Positions 1-11,817 of a stretch of 64,000 nucleotides of DNA are shown here, one piece after another. Source of the DNA: Colletotrichum lupini (taxonomy: Eukaryota; Ascomycota; Sordariomycetes; Glomerellales; Glomerellaceae). Each line of letters begins with the position of its first letter. Position 1 is the stretch's first letter. The stretch covers positions 5,394,001 through 5,458,000 of the forward strand of contig NC_064676.1 in the NCBI RefSeq assembly GCF_023278565.1, written 5' to 3'. The notes under the pieces were generated by a model that saw nothing but the letters and a program-made list of their open reading frames with translations, was not told the origin of the DNA and ran no database searches. A program made the translations under genes and the position numbers.

Positions 1-3000
1 GCGAGCAGTCTCAAATGGGGCGAGTACGTACATGGTCGATGATTTGTAGCGTCGGTATTTCATCACTGCGGTATCTTGCTCGAGGACGAAAGTCCAAAAC
101 GACATTTGAGCGTAATCTGTAGATGCTAGACAGAGGTGAACTTCGGTACGTACCGCGGCGAACGCTCTACGGCTACCTAAGCTGCGATACCTATACCTAA
201 CCGCACTTCTGTCTGGTGAGGAAGATACGGGGTCAAAGGTAGGCAGGTGCATTTCATCCTCAACTTCCAGGTTAGAAATCGTGAGGATACGTACCTCTAC
301 TTGATATCACGGAAGGTGTCAAGGTGAGTTGAGGACAGGTCGAGGAAGGGGTGACTGTGGGATAACCCCCGCCACTTCCATCGTCAGCCCAAGGATTGAA
401 CTGAACTTGGGTGCTTGGGAAGGGAAGGCTCACGGCTCACGCAAGTGCGCGCAGGCGCAGGCAGGTGCAGGTGCGGCAACCATCTTTGGAGGAGAGAAGG
501 AAGCGATGGAACCCCTGCAGAATTCTCAAACAGATTTCTGGCGTTACAGCGAAGCGGGAGTCGCGGGACCAGTCATCGTCGTCCCATCCCACACTTTGAT
601 TTTTTTTCTGTCTGTTTCCAAGGTTCTTGTTGGTGGGGTCGCGTTCTTGTTCACATCTGCTTCGGGAGGTGATGGTCCTTTATTTTCTGTATCGTGTATC
701 ATGTATCATGTATCCGTACGGATAATACAGATACCTCCATTGTCAAGTCCCATATCAACCGACCCATGGAGATTTGTTTTGTTGAATTTCCAGTTAGCAG
801 AAGATGGGCGGGCATGAGAAACACTGCAATATGCCCACGTTACACGCCCGTAGTATCCAGTCTCACCACAAGAGACAATTGCTCCAGATTTGGATTTTCG
901 AAGCGACTTACATGAACTCTGACAGATTGCCACTTGTACCTATCCTTTCTGCAGACAAGAAGCGATAAATACTCACCCTCCGTACTGCTTCGCATCTTGT
1001 AACCTTTCCCCCTGAGCCTGAGTAGCCTCCTTTCACCGTTCAGAAGACCGCTGTGATCTCCAAACGTCTTGATGTCATGATACAGACGTGTAATCAAACT
1101 GGCAATTCCGAGAACTCTCCAGGTAGGGAGTCTAGGTTGTGTCCTGCTGGACCCGTCGCCCGTTGCATGTTGCGCGTTGCTAGTTGGGCAGCAGAGCAAA
1201 AGTTGTAACTTCCATTATCGCTTGGTTCGGTTGGTACGCCCGCTGGCGGACTCGGCGAGGCTCCATTGGGCTTTGATGATTTCCCTGCTACCTTACTGGA
1301 GTTGGTAGGTGGCCGGCGACTGAGTGCCCGTTTGTACTCTGGGATGTCGCGCTTTCCTAGGTATCTTTGCCTTAAACAACCATGTACTCCGGTACGTATC
1401 TACCTTAGGTAGTTTCTGCCCGCTCGCCCACTTCGCCTGAAGCCAGGAACCGCTCCGCATCGCGCGCACGAGGCAAGGGGTCCGTTCCCCACCCTCCATT
1501 CTTAGCGACCCCATCTCCTCCCTCATCCCAAGGTGGTGGTGGTGAGTGAGTGTATGTACCTTCTTAAGTACCGACTGGCTCTCTGTCACTCTCATACGAT
1601 ACGTAGGCTTACATAGTAGGTTGTCGGAGGCAGTCGTTCATGCTCACATTTCATCCCACTCTCATACGTATCGGTAGGTACACGTACCACACCACAAACT
1701 CACTCTCACTCTCATCAACTCTCACTCGGACACACGTAGCTCGCGCTTATGAATTTAGCAGTCTGTTCGCGCACATCAATCTCTTATGGCACTCAACGCG
1801 CTTTTCGCGTCTTCCTCTTCAAGACTATTCAATAATACCCATTACGTACGGATACCTCACCTTCATCCCACTTACCTAGGAAGGAATACGTACCGAACCG
1901 AACCAGGGACTCCCCCGTCCTCATCGTCCCGGATCAGGTCCAACTTTCACGTTCAGGCAGACCGGCCGCTCTGCTCTCGTTCCCACGAGCCATCAGTGGT
2001 CACGCATCACACCCCCATCCATCCTTTCCATCCATCCACTTTGCTCATCCAACCTTGACCCTCCAATAAAGCCAATCCCACCGTTTTGTGCAACCTCTCC
2101 GCTGCACCTACGGCCAGTCTACCTGTTCAATTACGAGTCTGAGTACGTATCCATATGAATACCTTAGGTTGCCTAGGTAGGTACGCAGTGTGGCAGTCGA
2201 GTGAACTCTGGCTGTCTCTCATCGCACCCGCAACAAGCCTGGCAGATGGCGGCAATGGAGGGCAATAAGGTACAGATACCGATGCTCGTTGATCGCTCAC
2301 TCGGTGTCCGTGCCATGTGCCTTGTGCCTGTCCATCTGCTGGCCCTAAGTGATCCATGCCCCTTTATTCGCAACCCATCCTATCCATCCGTACCTTAATC
2401 TCTCCGTATGCACCGCGGCGACCAACTGTACGTACCCTTTACCTGGATATGGCCAGGAACTGAGGACACAGCCTTTTTTTTTGCTCTCACGCTCTCTGCC
2501 CTCTCTGACCGTGGTCCCCTCTTCCTCCTCTGCCTCATTCTCTCTGGCACCGCTCACCCCCCCCCCCCCCCCCGTCCGTCAGACTCTTGTCCAACTTTGC
2601 TGCTTGTCCCTCCTTTTGCACGTTCTGAACCGCTGCCCTACGCAGTCCTACCTCGCTGTACTCTGTGTACCATCCCCTCCTTTCTACTTGAGCGACAAGG
2701 CCTATCTCTCTGTGTCCCCCCAAAGAGAATTGGCCCCCGGTCCTCATTCCACCCACACGGAACCACCATACACACACATTCATACACACTCAACCTCTCA
2801 CACTACTCTTCTTCTTCTACTCAACTCTGCTCTGCTTTTTTAACCCTATCCCTCTCGCTCCTTTCTTTGCTTCTTGCAAACAGCAGTGAGAAACCTCTGC
2901 CATCCCGCAGCGTTGCGCCCCAGCGAAAACATATCCCAAACGAACGGGCTCATCACGTTTCTCAACCAGACGCACCAAACCAAGCACAACCCTTCCCCCC

Positions 3001-3773
3001 CCGATTATCTGACTGGATCTGGAACCTCGCCGCTCCTAGGCTCGATTTTAATTTGATCACCGCTGTCCACACATTTGCGGCCGCGCCTGCCAAAGCTAAA
3101 ACAGCGCCCTTATTTGTCGCGCCGCCCTATCAGCTGGGCCAAAAGCAATATCCATCGGCCTGCCCCCCGACGAAGTTTCCGCTCGAAACACCACAAAAAA
3201 CCAACACCACATTCTCGAAGTCTGCCATCTTGGGTTCTTTGACACCGACTGAAATCACTTCGCAGCCTCTTGTGCACTCAACTCAATCATTGTCTCGAGG
3301 CGTTCGCTGGACGACATCCCAATTGTGCCCGCACACACACCAATATACACTCACTAATCCACCATTCAATCACACTCTAACCGACCCAGTTCCCGCACGA
3401 CACGCACGACTCGATTCCACCCAGTTTCCCGCTGCAGTTCCCCTCCCAAAAACTGCCACGCCCCCTCCACCACCTCTTCGCAGTCACGCTCACGAACCGT
3501 TCTTCCTTTTCGAGTCGCAAGGGCCTGGCAACGATAGCTGCATTCCTGGATCAATCGGAAGAACTCCTCCCTCTCACGCTGGATTCCAAGAGTCGCTTTC
3601 CCAATCGCCAACCTCGCAGCTGCACCGCAACATCGCCGTTCAGCCACCCACCGATCCACCAGCGTCGGCCGTCGTAACCTCTTCGTAGGCGACGTCGAGA
3701 CCCCGTTCATTCAAGGGGTTCTCTTAGGCGACCTGCCTACTTCGCGCAAACATCACCTGAGGTCATCGCCAAC
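1..3773. other. Intergenic region and long pyrimidine-rich leader upstream of the RasGAP gene
   Basis: I recognise no gene here. The first 2.4 kb carries many short motifs such as GGTACGTA and CCTTAGGT. From about 2.4 kb to 3.77 kb the + strand becomes rich in C and T, with a run of 17 C at 2557-2573, as is common in fungal promoters and 5' leaders. An ATG-started frame at 2408-3688 stays open for 426 codons, but its product is low-complexity Pro/Ser/Thr-rich sequence with no family resemblance. I treat it as a by-product of C-rich composition. Confidence 0.6.
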
Positions 3774-6281
3774 ATGTCCGTCATGCTTCAAACACCATCT
3801 CGAGCTTCTACCGCCTCCTCCTCCTCCTTCCAACCCCTTTCCCGCCAAAACACCATGTCTTCTTACGATGGATCGCGGTCCGCCCGCCAGTCCAAGCGTT
3901 ACTCCATGTCCGCGCTGTACATGTCCATGTCAGCGAACGAGACTGATCTGGAGATTGAGGATGACTTGGCCAAAGGTAAGCTCTGCAACCTCCGCAGTTT
4001 TCTTGCCCTTTTGCCCTACTGACGATGGATTTTACAGCCCAGAAGATTCTCAGAGAGCTCAAGTCCAAGATCTCTTCGCAGTCCAAAAAGAACTTCGTCC
4101 TCGAAAAGGATGTACGATATCTTGATTCACGAATCGCCCTCCTCATCCAGAACCGAATGGCTCTTGAGGAACAGAACGAAGTCGCGAGCCACTTGGAAGA
4201 CGCGACGGATATGCAAGAAGGCGCCTTTCCTAACGACGACAAGACGCAAAAGTATGGCAACTTGATGTTCTTGTTGCAATCCGAGCCGAGGCATATCGCA
4301 CATCTCTGCCGTCTGGTGTCAATGTCGGAAATCGACTCTCTGCTGCAGACGGTCATGTTCACCATCTACGGAAACCAGTACGAGAGTCGCGAAGAACATC
4401 TGCTCTTGACTATGTTCCAGGTTCGTGACCTGTGACTAAATTGCGCGATGTCGCAAGCTGACTCTTGACCCACTAGTCTGTTCTGACCTACCAATTCGAC
4501 AATACCCCCGAATATTCTTCGCTCCTGCGTGCGAACACCCCCGTCTCGAGAATGATGACCACGTATACGCGGAGAGGACCAGGACAGAGCTTTCTCAAGT
4601 CAGTTCTCGCTGATAGAATCAACAGTCTGATCGAGTTGAAGGATCTCGACCTGGAGATCAACCCCCTCAAGGTCTACGAGCGCATGATTGAGCAAATTGA
4701 GGAGGACACTGGCAGTCTGCCTGCATCGCTTCCCAAGGGCGTTACTGCTGAGCAGGCTGCGGAGAACCCCCAAGTTCAAGCCATCATCGAGCCACGTCTG
4801 ACGATGCTCACCGAGATTGCTAATGGCTTCTTGACAACCATCATTGACGGACTCGACGAAGCGCCGTACGGTATTCGGTGGATTTGCAAACAGATTCGCA
4901 GCTTGACGAAGCGCAAGTACCCTGATGCCAATGATCAGGTTATTTGCACTCTTATCGGCGGATTCTTCTTCTTGCGGTTCATCAACCCGGCCATCGTGAC
5001 ACCAAAGTCATACATGCTCATTGACGGTCAGCCGGCTGATCGCCCGAGAAGAACGCTGACTTTGATTGCAAAGATGCTACAAAATCTTGCTAACAAGCCC
5101 TCCTACGCCAAGGAGCCATACATGGCAAAGCTGCAGCCCTTCATCTACCAGAACAAGGAGCGTATCAACAAATTCATGCTTGACTTGTGTGAAGTTGGCG
5201 ACTTTTATGAGAGCTTGGAAATGGATAACTACGTCGCACTCTCGAAGAAGGATTTGGAACTGTCCATCACCCTGAACGAAATCTATGCCATGCATGGCCT
5301 GATCGAGAAGCACAACGGAGAGCTCTGCAAGGATGACAACTCGCACTTGGGCATCATCATGTCCGAGCTAGGAGGCGCGCCCCCACAGGTTCCTCGCAAG
5401 GAGAACCGCGCCATCAACCTCCCCCTCTTTAGCCGATGGGAAACAGCGATCGACGACTTGACAGCGGCGCTCGACATCACGCAAGAGGAAGTGTACTTTA
5501 TGGAAGCCAAGTCCGTCTTTGTGCAAATCATGCGATCGATCCCATCCAACAGCAGCGTCGCACGAAGACCTCTGCGACTCGAGCGGATTGCCGACGCCGC
5601 AGCTACGAGCCGAAACGACGCCGTCATGGTCCGTAAAGGTATCAGAGCGATGGAGCTGCTCTCACAGCTGCAGGAACTGAAAGTCATTGATAAGAGCGAT
5701 CAATTCGGCCTGCTGCGTGACGAAGTCGAGCAGGAACTGCAACACCTTGGATCGCTCAAGGATGGAGTCATTCAAGAGACTGGCAAATTGGAAGAAGTCT
5801 ACAAGACCATTCGCGACCACAACAACTATCTCGTTGGCCAATTGGAGACGTACAAGAGCTACCTGCACAACGTGCGTTCGCAAAGCGAGGGAACCAAGCG
5901 CAAGCAGCAGAAGCAACAGGTCCTCGGGCCTTACAAATTCACTCACCAGCAGCTGGAGAAGGAGGGTGTTATTCAAAAGAGCAACGTCCCGGACAACCGG
6001 AGGGCCAACATTTACTTCAACTTTACCAGCCCTCTGCCGGGAACCTTTGTTATCTCTCTCCACTACAAGGGTACGTTACCTCGATTGGCCATTGCGCAAC
6101 TTTTACTGACTCTTGTACAGGACGCAACCGCGGTCTTCTTGAACTGGATCTCAAGCTTGACGACCTGCTTGAGATGCAGAAAGACGGCCAGGACGACCTA
6201 GATCTGGAGTACGTCCAGTTCAACGTCACCAAGGTTCTCACTTTGTTGAACAAGCGATTTGCGAGAAAGAAGGGGTGGTAA
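3774..6281 (+). CDS. Ras GTPase-activating protein, IQGAP-related (Sar1/Gap1/GapA type)
   Basis: This is a GTPase-activating protein expected to switch off Ras in polarity and cAMP/MAPK signalling. I infer four exons: 3774-3975, 4038-4420, 4477-6070 and 6121-6281. They give 2340 nt and 779 residues with all splice phases consistent. The N-terminus is Ser-rich. A coiled-coil-like stretch follows, then a RasGAP domain at about residues 170-430. The domain contains [12 protein letters not shown], where Arg213 is placed like the catalytic arginine finger, and the family signature [10 protein letters not shown] at about 360-369. A RasGAP C-terminal (IQGAP-type) domain lies at about 590-740 and the protein ends in a basic tail. 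The retained arginine finger suggests an active GAP, whereas animal IQGAPs lack it. The start is the first ATG that begins this frame; ATG codons at codon 4 and further downstream are alternatives. Confidence 0.93.
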
Positions 6282-9200
6282 ACGCCACCACTTGCCCTCT
6301 CAACTCTCAACTGTACAACTTTTCCTCCCAGAGATACCCTCGACTGGCTTTTCTTCGAATTAGGCGTTCTCGGCATCTCTTTGAATCCTGATACCACGAC
6401 GTTTTCGTCTTTATCGTCGCACCGCCTCCTATTTCCATCCTCGCAACCGTCTGCATCAATGCGTTGCCAGCTTCCCACCCTTATGAACGCCTCCTTGCTA
6501 CGGCCGCCCTTAATTCATTTCTCGACCATCTCGTTCATCCATACGCATACCGGCGTTATTATACCTGTCTCTTTCGTATTCGCCTAGATCTGTGTCTGCG
6601 TGCTCAAGACTATGAGCAGCTTTCTCTGGACTGGGTCACGTACAAGATTATCACCGTGGATATATGGGAACTTGGTTTTTGTCCGGCCTTGCGCGCCACA
6701 TCATATCGGCGAATAGGCGGTACGGCTTGGAGTCTTCTTTTTTTACACCCGCTCGATATACCTGCTACGTCATTTTTAATTCTCTTGTTCGGCGGCCGGC
6801 ACCAGGAAATTCATGGTTCATGCTGCCTTTTGCAACTTTGCTTGTCCTTTTTTTGGTCCTCATTTGTCTCTTTTCGATCCACACGTCCTGATGCGCAACG
6901 ACGGCGCAAGTTGTATTCGGCTGGTCCGGCGACTCTCTTGGTTTTATGTCCTGTCCCCCTTTGCACTTCATGTCTGAAATGATACGGTAGAGAAGATGGA
7001 CGAGAAAGAAATGGAATGAAGGTAGATGATTCTCTCAAAACTTGGTCTCTCTCCGTGATGACGTAGAGTGATATGTTTCCCTTGTGAAAATTTGTCGATG
7101 ATGAGGTGACGATCTCGTACGAGGGGAAGAATTGACTTCCGCGACCGAGGTTTGGAAAAGGGGGTGTAGGATGGGGTTCACTTTAGTTTGAGCGACGATT
7201 TGACAGTTCGTCGCCCCTGTGTCTCGTCTCGATTTTCTGCTCTGTTTCTGTTCCTACAACGAAGGTTTCTATTGACTTTCTGAGTTCCTCTTCACAGACA
7301 GACCGCGTTCGTTGCAAGAGCAGAAGTCTCGTGTCTCTCTGCTGTGGCTTTGAGTTTTCGAATCGGATATACTTCATCCGATGACTTTTGTCATCCGAGA
7401 TGGGATGGATTGGTAGGTGAGTACAGTAACGGTTGAGGCGGAGGAGGGGGGAAGGGGGGATGACATGAGCCTGTCTGCCACGTTGTCCTGTGGTCGCGCT
7501 GCGCCTTTGCGTTTGGGCTGTTTGGTTCTTTTTTTCCCCCGGTTCGTGTTTCGAGTTTTGGTGGTGTCGAGGGCGTTGGTATAGGGGCGGTGGTATATAT
7601 GACCGAAGTGTGTGTGTCCTGTGTTTGAGAGGTCTTGGTTGTAGGGTGGGGTGAGGAGGGGTGCCGGGTACGGTTTGCCGGGCCCTTTGGGTCTGTCTTG
7701 CTGGTTGTGCTTTTTCTAGGTTGGGAGGGACAGCCAGGTAGGGTGTGCTGTCTATAGGGGAAGGGGAGGGGAGGGGGACGAGGGGGTATGGAAAGGTGAC
7801 GATGGTTTTCTTTGGTCGATTGGGTTTGGTTGGCGTGTTACAGCCTTGTGGAGAGGGGGTGGTGGTGTTTGGGGGCGGCGGTGGTTGAGTTGGTGAGATG
7901 AGATGAGGCTGAGGTCGGAAAATTTGGTGAGCTTTTGTTGAGTTGGGTGGACGAGTTTGCTTGTGAAGGGGGCTGGAGATGGGGGAAGAGTGGGTGGCTT
8001 CTCTTACATTGTGAATGACGAAGATTGTGACAAGGAGGTCGCATGTGTTCAATGAGTTGAATGAGCTTGAGCTCAAGGGCAAGGGTGTCTTTGGAAACAT
8101 GAGGGTTTACAGTGGGCTCTGGAAAATGAGAGCTGCGTTGCTGAAGATGAGCTGGCCACTGGCTTAGAGGTGTCATGATATTAGGCATGGACGATGGGAT
8201 TCCGGCTCAGGAATTCGGGATGTGCAGGAGGCGGACTGCTTCTGGTCTCACGAGTACATTCACGATGGAGCATCAGATGACGTCGGAAGTGAAGTGGACC
8301 TCACGGAAGATGTCAAAATAGTGAGCGAGGTTTGACGAATTCTCACCAGGACGGCGTCAAGTTGAAGTCAGAATCTGTACATTTGGATGCTGGCTTGAGA
8401 GTGAGAGCTTGGAGGGTCAGTGAGATGTCCTCGGGTTAGTTATGTTACTATTTTGACACAGGTGCCGTTGGTAAACTCAAAGCTGAAGAATGTGTACATG
8501 AGTGATAGCCAGGGAGGATTCAATTCTTCGTAGCAGGCGTTGTCTTCGCAGAGATAGCTCTGAACATTGTGATTGAAGATTGCACCATCATTGAAGCTCC
8601 CACAGATCAGATCAACTGCAAACCGGCGAATAATCTTCTTGGTGTATCACGGCGTGATGATCAAAGAGAAGATAATCAGAACATGTGCCTGGAAAAAACC
8701 AAGGTTTCTGACCAGTTGCAACATCTGCACTATACGACAGAGCAACTGAGTCTTTCACATGCGACGGGAAACATGTCTTGATCATCACCGGAAGATAGGC
8801 GGTCAAGTACTTTTGGATCCCTTTGCCAGTTCGTCAGATCACTCGCGAAACAGCCACCACCAGTGCTTCTTGCATACCTATCATACTAGGACTGGGACTG
8901 AGCGCGTAGGTGAGAAGCCTGGCTATACGCGGAGATGTTTTCCTATGCATCCTCCACATTCACAGCCAAGTCGAAAGTAGAAATAAGGGGGGAACCCAGC
9001 AATCATATTCGAAAACTGTAGGATGTGTCTATCACCATATTGAACTTTCACTCATCTTGTGAAATAAAGGCCGGGTGTCTGTAAATCATTCCTGTTGATT
9101 TGATCAACTTGTCTCAAAAACTTCAGGTAGAGTCGATCTGATGCATCGACGTCACATCCCGAAGCTAATATACGATACGAGATTGGTAGAGCATAGCAAT

Positions 9201-9412
9201 TCCTAACGAGACACGATCTCTGCCCGAGAACAGAAGGTGCCCTTAACTTGGTCTCATGGTCAAATGATAGGAAGATGTTTCCTTTCGCGTTGCCGACAGA
9301 CGACTTCGATCTGGGACTTGCTTTGCAAGAAGGCTGTGCAGCTTGGTCGTGGGAACTTTGTGGTTGAGTTGGGTTGAGAATGCAATGAAGACTCCGCTGT
9401 CCACGACGGGGC

Positions 9413-9757
9413 TTTGCATGCAGGGGTTGAGGCGGCAAACTTGCCGGAACGGTCTTCAGAGCTCGAGATGGGTTAATGTTGCAGTGAAGCTTTCGCCCCC
9501 TTCACCTCCGAGGTCAGGCTTTGAGTGTAGGAGCTGAAGTGCTAAAGTGGAAAATCGTCTTGAGAGCTTTAAGGGGAGCCAAAATTGCAGTGAAGTGTAG
9601 GGGAGGGTGGGAAATATGTTTTCAGGGAATCAGTTGACAAAGTAAGCAATCTTCTCGAGAGCTCGGGGTGGGCTAACATTGCAGTGAAGCTCTTGTGTAC
9701 ACTCCAGTTTTTACCTTCGAAGGCTATGCATGCAGATGCAGGGGTTGAGGTGCTCCA
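9413..9757 (+). repeat. Diverged short direct repeats, about 200-bp period
   Basis: A segment around 9459-9491 (GAGCTCGAGATGGGTTAATG and on to GCAGTGAAGCT) recurs at about 9658-9690 with a handful of mismatches. A shorter piece with ATTGCAGTGAAG lies between them near 9580. The word GCAGGGGTTGAGG also appears near both ends (about 9418 and 9740). The pattern looks like an old, decayed duplication in non-coding DNA. Confidence 0.45.
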
Positions 9758-11140
9758 ATCAGCGTACACGCTCATCGCCAGCTCTCATCCAAAATACTGA
9801 CATGGTAGATACTGACATGGTCTTTCGATATTTGGGTGGTACGGGAGAGCTAGAAGAGAAAGAGACTGCAACGAGGTGTGGTCACGAGCTGCATTTTGTG
9901 TCTTGAAGGCTTTCGTGGTCGGACGTAGCTTCAGCGTTGAGGTGGCTTATGGTTCTCGTCTACAGCATGCTCTGAAGTAATTGCGTATGATGGAGAGCTC
10001 TGAGACTGTAATTTGCCATGGCGAAGATTCAAAGCGCTCGGAAGCAGGTGATTAGAAACAAGACGGGCTGTCTTGACAGACACCGCGGTGGTATAATGGT
10101 ATAAGTGCCCACGACCGACTTGAGGACCCAAAAGTCCGAGCGGCTGGCAGCGCTCATGGCGACAATATCTCCAACGTCGTCAGAATCGCTGGAGGTAGAC
10201 GAGGCATGAAGAGGATGGCCGCATGGAATCAGCAAGGCAAATCATCGTTTCGTAGCGGGAGTCCCCCTATAAGCCTTCTCTGGTCACGTCAGCGACCTTC
10301 ATCGCTTTGCTCATGCGTTCGTCGACTTGACATTGAAATATCAGTGTCAGAAATAGACGGACCGACAAGTGCTTGTTCACCTTGCCTATCAGCCGTCTTG
10401 AAGACCTTCTGTTAGATTGACTACACAGCTACTGCGAGAGGTCAGATGCCTATCGGACCTATGCCTATCGCCCAGCCTAGTCGTTATATCGTTGCCATCA
10501 TCACGGGTGCTTGGATTGGAATCAAGCTCATCCATGCTGTGTGGCTGCTTCGATCCCATAGCCTATGCTACGAACCAGCGTGTGGCAGCATGACTTCAGT
10601 GTTTCTGATTACGATTGGTAAGTTCAAGTCGAATGGTTCGCATTATCAAACGTGGCGGGTCAAGTCGAAGACGCGGCGGAAAAGAGCCGACAGGTCGGTT
10701 CGTGATGAAATAGGATGGGATGAGATGGGATGGGCAGACGAATGTGGCATGATACACCTTACCACATTAGACGCTGATGGACAGCCGTGCTCGCTGTGAA
10801 TCACCAGCATTGCCACTTGGAGGAGGCAAGTTGGTTGTGTTTGTAGGCTAGTGTTTCGGCAATGGACGGTGTGTGTCCAAATCGTCGTAGGTGGTCAACT
10901 TGAACGTCGGCGACTATCATAGTGTCGTTTTCTGTCGGCGACCACGCATCGGCTTGCGAGGCCGCATGAAGTGAAGCGTTGCATTCGGCGGGGGATGTTA
11001 GTATCGTCGATGGATGGTAGTATTTGTTTCAGAACATGAGCGATTGGGGATGTCGCAAGATATGATTAATGCCTAGACTATACTCGTCACCCTCGATTTC
11101 GATAGAATATCCCGGTGGGCACATAAACACTCGCAAATTA

Positions 11141-11164
11141 ACATATATATATATATATATATAT
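11141..11164. repeat. TA dinucleotide microsatellite
   Basis: A run of alternating A and T of about two dozen bases lies some 650 bp upstream of the terpene synthase start. Confidence 0.85.
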
Positions 11165-11817
11165 CATTATCCCCCCGTTCTCACCGAAAATTACCGAGCC
11201 CGGTGAAGAGACTTAAGCTTGTTTCGAGCACGTCAACTGTCACTTACAACGCCACGCCCACCCCAGCCGCTTCCCACGCGGGCCAACCCGCAAATTCTCC
11301 CCCACCTCCCAATCCGTAGACGCTTGCCAGACAAACTTCACCAAGGGGGTGGGAATGGCAGGACAAAGTTGCCTATCTAATGATTCACTGATAGGGAAAC
11401 GATGTCCGACAATCACTGAATCGGTCACTCTCTCTCTTTCTCTCCTTGAAAAGCATTCCCATAATAGGGGAGTTAGTTCCCTTGGGGTGGTAGCATTGAC
11501 TTAATCTCGCAATGCTCCACACCAGGAACCCAGCAAAGCAAAAAGTCCTATCCGTACCCATTATCCGCATCATAAAGAGAGAGAAAGACGCACATGCCAA
11601 CGCAGAAAAAAGAAGGGGGAGAAATCTTGAAAGTATGCCCTTTTTAGCCTAAGTGCCAGAAAGGGTGACATTCGTTGGATACATTCTAGAAAAGAAGGAC
11701 GGAAAAGGAACCCAACCCAAAGCAAATCAAATCTCGATAAGCCGGACCCCTTTTTTTTCTTCTAAATCCTGCGTGCAACTTCAAAGTTCCTCGAGGTAAC
11801 TATACCATTTTGCAAAT

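Larger units (their letters stand above)
6282..11817. other. 5.5-kb region without a recognised gene
   Basis: It begins with the 3' flank of the RasGAP gene. Between about 7.2 and 8.1 kb the + strand is rich in G and T, so the minus strand reads as C/A-rich with a 305-codon low-complexity open frame (7183-8100). This looks like a leader or promoter composition rather than a conserved protein. Diverged short repeats occur at 9.41-9.77 kb and a (TA)n microsatellite at 11.14-11.16 kb. A 117-codon + frame at 10446-10799 resembles nothing I know. The last few hundred bases form the promoter of the terpene synthase. Confidence 0.55.

Noticed and set aside
7183..8100. 305-codon minus-strand open frame as a protein gene
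   Set aside because: Product is Pro/Thr/His low-complexity without any domain, and stop scarcity follows from the C/A-rich composition of that strand.
10080..10135. Possible tRNA gene (GGTGGTATAATGGTATAAG resembles a D-arm region)
   Set aside because: No matching acceptor stem or GGTTCGAATCC-type T-arm follows at the required distance.
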